Positions 7,601-9,351 of a stretch of 9,351 nucleotides of DNA are shown one piece after another. Position 1 is the stretch's first letter, and each line of letters opens with the position of its first letter. A program made the position numbers and the translations under genes. The stretch is from Clostridia bacterium (GTDB lineage Bacteria; Bacillota; Clostridia; Christensenellales; UBA1242): the NCBI GenBank assembly GCA_017473285.1, contig JAFULP010000019.1, forward strand, positions 1-9,351, given 5' to 3'. The notes below the pieces were generated by a model. That model saw only the letters and a list, made by a program, of their open reading frames with translations, had not been told where the DNA came from and did no database searches.

Positions 7601-9331
7601 AGACAGATTACATGGAATAATGGGGAATTAAACCCTTATATGGATTCATATATAGTGATAAATGTGGACAATATAAAAATTAATGGAACAAATATTGATA
7701 CATCAAGATATCAAGGTAATAATTACAATCAATTCTTACTAGATGGTATGAATATTGACTCAACAAATAAAACTTGTACATTGCCTTTAACCTACTTCAA
7801 CTGTTCAAGTTCATTGGCTTTGCCTAGCAATATTAATCAATCAATGACAGTTCTGGTTGAAGATATGCAGGATAGTGATGTTAAGACGATTTTTGAAGAG
7901 ATTGGCATAGAGTCTTATGAAGTGCCGATGTATAGGGTTGTTGATAATGAATTGTATGTATACAGTTCGGATGCAATAGTTGGCAAAACCTTATATCCAA
8001 ACTATGCGGATGCAAAAGATTTGATTAAAGAGTTAGAAATTGATGAATATCAACTTATAGATAAAAATGGCTATGCATATTTATTGATAAATTTAGACGA
8101 CACCAATGACGAGTACATTGTTCCAGCAGGTGATGCAGAATATTTGTATACAACATATGGTATAGACCGAATAGTGCAAGAAAACCTAACACATAGTATA
8201 TCCGAAAGTTCGTCGGGGGCAACTAAGCAAGTTATTTTAAGCGAGTTGCGCTGGACGGCAAAAATCGGTCATGTAGATACACTTGATACATTACAATTTA
8301 ATACTACATTTAAATATGCTGGCACAGATAGCCCTACTGGTGTATATAGCGTATATCGCAACGCAATTAATGATAATGGCGATATATATTATCTAAATGA
8401 AAGTGGTGCGTATGTTAGCGTACAGGACGGTACGCCGTACAATGGAGAACTTTCAGCTAACACTACAGCGTATTTTACACTTAATGGCACAGGTTCTGCT
8501 AGCATCAATGTAACATTAACTCCTAAGCGTGGTGGAAATGGTTTAACCTCTAACGACTTAGGTGTTACAGGCGATTACTACTATGTGTATGCTGAAGGTG
8601 GTAAATTTAACATACCTTGTGATTTTGGATTGTGTAATAAAACTCAATTTAATGTTGGCAATAGTGCTTATGTTTATGATAAAACCAGTTTGGATATTGG
8701 CGATGAATATCTAGAAGCAACTAAAATAACGATTTATAGTTATAATCCTGAGAAGGGAGATGCTGAAAGTATTAGTGATTTCTTTGGAGCAGGAATAACT
8801 ATTTCATTAAGTGAGTTGCAAAAGAATTATTCAGACTATTGTGATTATTCAATGAGCAATACTCATTATGATGCAGTAAGTAATAATTACATTCTTGATG
8901 GAAATAAACTAGTATTAAAAACTATAAATTCACGATACTTAGTTGATTCGTCTACTGGAACGCCATATGTGTATTTACCTACTTATGGTGGTATCGATTC
9001 TCCTGCAAACTACAACAATAGGTATGTGTATTACACTACGGTTGATGGTAAAAATATCAAGTTCTACACTAGGTTTAAATATGATGGTAAGTATACGCCG
9101 GCAGACGGAATACCTAAAACGATTAAATTCTTGGAAGATGAAAGTATTTCAAGTCGTTTAATTCCAGACAAAATAGAAGATGTAAACAAAAATATATTAT
9201 TTACTGAAGGTGTGCGTGTATCGTTATCAGCGGGTAACCAGCGAATATATACAATTTATGAAAGTACTAAAAATAATGTATGGATAAATGCTACTTATGG
9301 CACACTTAGTTGCGATGATTCACATCTATAA
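2..9331 (+). CDS. Giant GLUG-repeat (beta-solenoid) surface protein with internal membrane hairpin, 5'-partial
   Basis: The frame is open from base 2 to tandem TAA stops, giving 3,109 visible residues. The true start is upstream: the 41 codons before the GTG at 125 continue the repeat-cap pattern (G-F-F-K...A-R-I-A-N-I-N-F), so no start is in the window. Layout by residue: GLUG array 1 (1-561), array 2 (563-897), array 3 with its N-cap (898-2138), non-repeat region (2139-2444), hydrophobic hairpin (2445-2506) and Tyr/Asn/Asp-rich C-terminal region (2507-3109). GLUG repeats are known from large secreted bacterial proteins and are expected to form a right-handed parallel beta-helix; adhesion or surface binding is the likely role, but no ligand can be named. 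The C-terminus has no sorting signal or hydrophobic tail, so the internal hairpin is the only visible anchor. Any signal peptide would lie upstream. The family call is firm; the biological role is inference. Confidence 0.93.
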   Translation: MKLNANTSNDLGSGFFKQTTNARIANINFGYEYIELNGGEYVHVGGVSAYDYASSFEQIEVKQSSSVVDASIKTINNASVVNLGSIVGEGYRSKILSCSSELQYNVNCNEVTTANAIANIGGLVGMLDGYYYDTEEHIDRYEGLIASSTYSGKITVTSNEGVYVGGIIASAKYTRISDSKVFIENETENVEIQLLSTNNNYIGGIIATSNMCSVSDCIAEVTVCDKEIKADVETIDDVDTDTTYYVGGITGYLANESKVDKDIENSYAKLTYNLIKTNNAYIGGIVGHMASNNSAVLNRLASEITIKVDDRDDDEIVVVGVVDNMVVGGIVGLTSGNVVDGKALTINDSMAIMNCNIEYNSSLVGGGIIGKATGSYSINNSTAMGQLFANNELGVQLANRETSTLTVLGGLVGLAGDVNGCVIAGGVVEQEINNTYSALTISMAGMYRGDTKITANENDVSNIYSHDVIANALVGYTDSSNTITGKGVVYSSDYNLTFDDNTVFENQPTNVTANVLINSNTTLQPNTEVDANPLNGYIGSKWIWKQGYLPMPSELQNLLTLMGIVETQVDSDGNITVKFVQGNEGSAYNPIMFKEGELNNYTFAKDDEYKYYLLSSSETIGNSLGSLNGVVLGNNNIISTTTTIFGEIAKHSAISNLTVNLTVPLTENSQFTVIDGEGKGGVANINNGTIFMLGVQYDNNLSVPNKFGGIVGINNGLISNCYNMGNTNVADSVTDVGGLAYHSTENASIEDSYFTGSFTSVDGDNKTLIGAALAFTNQGNVSNCYSAGMATHFIGDLQESLDVARYENLYFDYYANYTTTDVYKDLETYGIIGKSTREMQVVTIEDELKTSNSALLSGWKVYSMYNWDDLLTADATISTTYNYGYPIHNIQQLKLDGTVKPIEVRVKQTGNGSFNAFMDDSGNYIIDSDYLNKNARGKIVSTLDATNGTIYYDSFPFLINNLGVLHLVNEVDDTSNKYFELEIDIILPLDNTVQYKESDENNYQLLSNWSGIGTASHPFAGVFTTSASVEDGNYTLDRTLLDETIDEYGINFNNDAKIIKNDAPKTIANLNGSALFNYVENGAVITNVILEDSRVSTAPLIENVGTTDADYLVKSNFAPVVFNVKVDGSVTTNSTGSISGLVNNINLTDTLNLHSIDTSIEIVTFNEGNGNRCSTASGVINTNSGTVNVKNSFKSTNVTMTNATITTVAGFINQNLASGVINLVDGISITLNSKENNEKSINGFVVENFGTILTLGETSSVKVGEIGKTATYIAGLVGLMQNGVVGGFDVTFEGTEGDEYQSQVFGGVVAYLYGGQVGQRGQDIDGNNRPINVTLATATTNNFGGVVAHVAKSAEDAEGVTGSISNVIIKSVSEQIVVKQLSDSEANSYGLIIGRYEQALGEINYELNDETIFKVDSKNVGGIIGIATNGTFNFVNEMPAIINVFGTGNVGGFIGQYAGETSLVMNGNTWLVDEQTSAGNQVTGFANVGIFMPTAPKSGKVAAQASNFGGLIGYWNSTADLKCENEEGELLIVNNNQVLTFDNLSSDDQNKIDWFKNTVKGINQYDYMVSNIGGVVGYANASITNAKNNATVGFEIEDLSNLNEHESNNPISGTSLTEGLETPTIINQFMQFMYIGGVAGCVEGQNITITNCSNTSSVYGMYAVGGVIGGALSDIAITFDDMYQAVEESVTIAGFADIGGTIGKAQGLTLNTSIEGGVEIMLDYVVGITNVGGIAGYATNANISNLTITETTNAIVGNLNVGGVVGYATSGEIINTTVKDVKVYGTAFDYKYEVWNTEEGKNKLTPFYYLPTNIGGIAGYIGGESKFSKVTANADVMTDEKFLIDGDGNETVVNIASNYIGSIADISNKKTISVEMGKQFVSYLESYYGTASVKGESVDGGIGGFAGRLNSPNFMTVDEDGASASAYSECQVLGSVYAPLGINVGGVIGYLNHDQAIELPILPQSQDTNGDNVIDDTDEAFNVAGKLYVGGYIGKNNGFTSATTEFFKLNPTGYVNVQQYVDNDENQVLSGNYIGGIIGYSTGEVNNIKLVYNADTNPKAKIKVFNSNSGFIDSSYVGALVGRIDTNMYGCEISAEFCDAENGYYEYDTVAGIIQSPKVYNYGGLVGVVDVPTDSKGSNGINILGKHYYPFTVEMVQNRDYLQGQTQYDYTDDTLTAIAHYINMSDINVSASALKSLFDGKEDSLARDDHNPTNTLANGWAKEYTMFRMMARVIEQPDEPTGDSVQVIYSANYITEVECTYKDYSEDIIYTIYQPLGQVAQLYCKYGIARESVDFKPNNDEGTVAYEKDYMVTLEGDRSAWTWKNEAGDTDRHAFWTNVKDLTGLGVTGSQITDGMKTQVETLATTHQRTLGSSYYVNDNYLSKDKTYFEFILVFGFIKNADGDAEEDISLYSKSGSLFEVTGTVSNIAIEGVKERQEAWKGWRIIAGVGVVLLALMAFSPLGGIVIGAISKVLFALKIYASASTIIGAVGAFLITVSGTAMIQSLDTSYTTVLNSYLGIQDKSMGYLYSAYGRQITWNNGELNPYMDSYIVINVDNIKINGTNIDTSRYQGNNYNQFLLDGMNIDSTNKTCTLPLTYFNCSSSLALPSNINQSMTVLVEDMQDSDVKTIFEEIGIESYEVPMYRVVDNELYVYSSDAIVGKTLYPNYADAKDLIKELEIDEYQLIDKNGYAYLLINLDDTNDEYIVPAGDAEYLYTTYGIDRIVQENLTHSISESSSGATKQVILSELRWTAKIGHVDTLDTLQFNTTFKYAGTDSPTGVYSVYRNAINDNGDIYYLNESGAYVSVQDGTPYNGELSANTTAYFTLNGTGSASINVTLTPKRGGNGLTSNDLGVTGDYYYVYAEGGKFNIPCDFGLCNKTQFNVGNSAYVYDKTSLDIGDEYLEATKITIYSYNPEKGDAESISDFFGAGITISLSELQKNYSDYCDYSMSNTHYDAVSNNYILDGNKLVLKTINSRYLVDSSTGTPYVYLPTYGGIDSPANYNNRYVYYTTVDGKNIKFYTRFKYDGKYTPADGIPKTIKFLEDESISSRLIPDKIEDVNKNILFTEGVRVSLSAGNQRIYTIYESTKNNVWINATYGTLSCDDSHL
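1688..2692 (+). repeat. GLUG domain 2 (short, canonical)
   Basis: This is the cleanest GLUG domain in the window. It opens with a G-N-E-G-S-A-Y-N-P-I strand pattern and an N-cap I-F-G-E-I...S-A-I-S-N-L-T-V (1931-1981). Three repeats follow, with first Gly codons at 2123, 2210 and 2309, spaced 29 and 33 residues. Two carry the classic turn, I-S-N-C-Y-N-M-G (2153-2176) and V-S-N-C-Y-S-A-G (2342-2365). The domain ends with K-S-T-R-E-M-Q (2501-2521), a Trp-containing stretch (Trp codons at 2576 and near 2600) and N-Y-G-Y-P-I (2645-2662). This T-x-E-M ... W ... G-Y-P order is the standard C-terminal cap of GLUG proteins. It supports the family assignment for the whole polypeptide. Confidence 0.9.
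2693..3817 (+). other. N-terminal cap and degenerate first coils of GLUG array 3
   Basis: After the domain 2 cap, a short beta-type linker (2693-2857) leads to F-P-F-L-I-N-N-L-G-V-L-H-L (2864-2902), the usual P-h-x-I-x-N...L-x-x-L opening of such domains. N-W-S-G-I-G-T-A-S-H-P-F-A-G-V-F (3023-3070) then matches the W-x-P-I-G...F-x-G-x-F element, and A-L-F-N-Y-V-E-N-G-A-V-I-T-N-V (3221-3265) matches L-F-G-x-I...I-x-N-L. From 3270 to 3817 the coils keep a V/I-x-G-h-h-x-x-N rhythm (for example at S-G-L-V-N-N and A-S-G-V-I-N-T-N) but mostly lack the GG pair, so these rungs are diverged. Confidence 0.75.
3818..6415 (+). repeat. GLUG repeat array 3 (about 20 repeats)
   Basis: This is the longest repeat run. 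First Gly (or equivalent) codons are at about 3821, 3917, 4031, 4166, 4262, 4352, 4526, 4718, 4907, 4994, 5096, 5195, 5285, 5444, 5582, 5708, 5834, 5969, 6104, 6233 and 6368. Typical copies read N-V-G-G-I-A-G-Y-A-T and Y-I-G-G-I-I-G-Y-S-T. Spacing is 29-34 residues between 4907 and 5285 and 42-46 residues from 5444 to 6368. Three long gaps (4352-4526, 4526-4718, 4718-4907) probably each hide a decayed repeat. A calcium-type loop is inserted at 5900-5938. Unlike domains 1 and 2, the array has no clear T-x-E-M / G-Y-P closing cap. It should form a long beta-solenoid rod. Confidence 0.85.
5900..5938 (+). other. EF-hand/dockerin-like calcium-binding loop inside GLUG array 3
   Basis: The encoded loop is D-T-N-G-D-N-V-I-D-D-T-D-E. 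Its acidic or amide ligands fall at positions 1, 3, 5, 9 and 12, with Gly at 4 and a hydrophobic residue at 8. This is the spacing of the dockerin (D-x-N-G-D-G-x-h-N-x-x-D) and EF-hand calcium loops. Only one loop is present, not the paired loops of a true dockerin, and it sits between two GLUG repeats (5834 and 5969). A structural calcium site stabilising a solenoid insertion is more likely than cohesin binding. Calcium binding is inferred from the motif alone. Confidence 0.6.
6416..7333 (+). other. Non-repeat region between the beta-solenoid and the membrane hairpin
   Basis: About 306 residues without GLUG motifs. The first part is a partly helical exit region (6416-6709) with short acidic and Asn-rich stretches. 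A Pro/Asp-rich linker P-D-E-P-T-G-D-S (6710-6733) separates it from a Tyr-rich, probably beta-rich part. That part carries P-L-G-Q-V-A-Q-L-Y-C-K-Y-G-I-A-R (6824-6871) and a Trp pair W-T-W-K (6962-6973). The segment just before the hairpin (7295-7333) is basic and aromatic (K-E-R-Q-E-A-W-K-G-W-R), typical of a membrane-interface flank. I do not recognise a named domain. The first non-CTG/non-AGG rule break (Arg AGG at about 6683) occurs here. Confidence 0.55.
6824..6871 (+). repeat. P-x-G-x4-L-Y-x2-Y-G-I-x-R motif, copy A
   Basis: Sixteen residues, P-L-G-Q-V-A-Q-L-Y-C-K-Y-G-I-A-R, align without gaps to the copy at 8123-8170 with 8 of 16 identical. A W-T pair follows 31 residues after the final Arg here and 28 residues after it in the other copy. 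The two copies lie on opposite sides of the hydrophobic hairpin. They probably mark two diverged copies of the same small domain; its function is unknown. Confidence 0.5.
7334..7519 (+). other. Hydrophobic Gly/Ala-rich membrane hairpin
   Basis: Two long uncharged stretches, 27 residues (7334-7414, beginning I-I-A-G-V-G-V-V-L-L) and 28 residues (7436-7519, containing I-I-G-A-V-G-A-F-L-I), are separated by a seven-residue link with two Lys (K-V-L-F-A-L-K). The upstream flank is basic and aromatic. Each stretch is long and hydrophobic enough to span a membrane, and both contain small-x3-small spacings suited to helix packing. If both insert, the solenoid and the C-terminal 600 residues lie on the same side of the membrane. 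The alternatives are an insertion or translocation element like those before toxin tips, or a buried hydrophobic hairpin. It is the only membrane-compatible segment in the window. Confidence 0.75.
8123..8170 (+). repeat. P-x-G-x4-L-Y-x2-Y-G-I-x-R motif, copy B
   Basis: P-A-G-D-A-E-Y-L-Y-T-T-Y-G-I-D-R lies 433 codons downstream of copy A (6824-6871) and matches it at P, G, L, Y, Y, G, I and R with no gap. It is followed 28 residues later by R-W-T-A-K, comparable to the W-T-W-K after copy A. Confidence 0.5.
8291..8335 (+). repeat. F-x-T-x-F-K-Y-x-G-x3-P element, copy 1
   Basis: L-Q-F-N-T-T-F-K-Y-A-G-T-D-S-P aligns ungapped with the element at 9056-9100; 7 of 15 residues are identical (F, T, F, K, Y, G, P). 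It is probably the same edge strand and turn in two related beta domains. Confidence 0.45.
9056..9100 (+). repeat. F-x-T-x-F-K-Y-x-G-x3-P element, copy 2
   Basis: I-K-F-Y-T-R-F-K-Y-D-G-K-Y-T-P lies 255 codons after copy 1 (8291-8335), with the same spacing of the conserved F, T, F, K, Y, G and P. It supports a tandem pair of related domains of about 250 residues at the C-terminus. Confidence 0.45.
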
Positions 9332-9351
9332 TAACATCATAATAAAACAAG
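9329..9351 (+). other. Tandem TAA stops and short 3' tail
   Basis: TAA at 9329-9331 is followed immediately by an in-frame TAA at 9332-9334. The last 17 bases are AT-rich and show no hairpin, so no terminator can be called before the window ends. Confidence 0.9.

Larger units (their letters stand above)
7520..9328 (+). other. C-terminal Tyr/Asn/Asp-rich region of unknown function
   Basis: About 603 residues after the hairpin, without GLUG repeats. Short alternating hydrophobic/polar strands and many Tyr, Asn, Asp and Thr suggest several beta-sandwich or similar extracellular domains. Two internal duplications are visible: the L-Y-x2-Y-G-I-x-R motif (8123-8170), shared with the region before the hairpin, and an F-x-T-x-F-K-Y-x-G element at 8291-8335 and 9056-9100. 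A Cys pair (C-D-F-G-L-C, near 8620) could form a disulphide or bind a metal. No catalytic signature, sorting signal, cell-wall repeat or toxin motif is recognisable. The protein ends in an ordinary polar sequence (S-C-D-D-S-H-L). Adhesive or receptor-binding tip domains are possible but unproven. Confidence 0.55.

Noticed and set aside
8943..9161. Overlapping + strand open frame of 72 codons
   Set aside because: It is a frame-shifted shadow of the C-terminal region with low-complexity composition and no family resemblance.
2..9331. Mollicute-type genetic code (TGA as Trp)
   Set aside because: No in-frame TGA occurs in 3,109 codons, while about 20 Trp residues all use TGG.

Overview
The whole window is the 3' portion of one giant gene on the + strand. 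The frame is open from base 2 to a TAA at 9329-9331, followed at once by a second TAA. That is 3,109 visible residues, and the N-terminus lies off the left edge. No other gene, RNA gene, mobile element or CRISPR array can be supported. The remaining open frames on either strand are short shadows of this gene.

The product looks like a secreted or surface-exposed beta-solenoid protein built from GLUG-type repeats (GGhhG followed by a short loop and an h-x-N/D-x turn). Three arrays are visible. Array 1 (2-1684) enters the window in its N-terminal cap and ends in a W-x-W...G-Y-x-P cap. Array 2 (1688-2692) is short, with a textbook T-x-E-M / G-Y-P-I ending. Array 3 (about 2693-6415) is very long, about 20 recognisable repeats, and has its own N-cap. 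After it come a non-repeat region (6416-7333), a strongly hydrophobic membrane-hairpin-like segment (7334-7519) and about 600 further residues rich in Tyr, Asn and Asp (7520-9328). That last region ends without an LPXTG, SLH, dockerin-pair, choline-binding or T9SS-type tail.

Organism: the DNA is AT-rich (about one third to 45% GC in lines counted by eye). All Trp codons are TGG and there is no in-frame TGA in 3,109 codons, so a Mycoplasma-type code is unlikely. GLUG giants with this composition are common in low-GC Bacillota-like anaerobes, often gut-associated. That placement is inference with modest confidence.

The most interesting structure lies inside the protein. GLUG spacing alternates strictly near 37 and 44 residues in array 1 and switches between about 30 and about 43-45 residues in array 3. 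One dockerin/EF-hand-like calcium loop sits inside array 3. The hydrophobic hairpin lies between exposed-looking regions instead of at the C-terminus. A motif P-x-G-x4-L-Y-x2-Y-G-I-x-R occurs once on each side of that hairpin. Leu CTG and Arg AGG codons appear only in the last third, which suggests that the C-terminal part has a different history from the solenoid.
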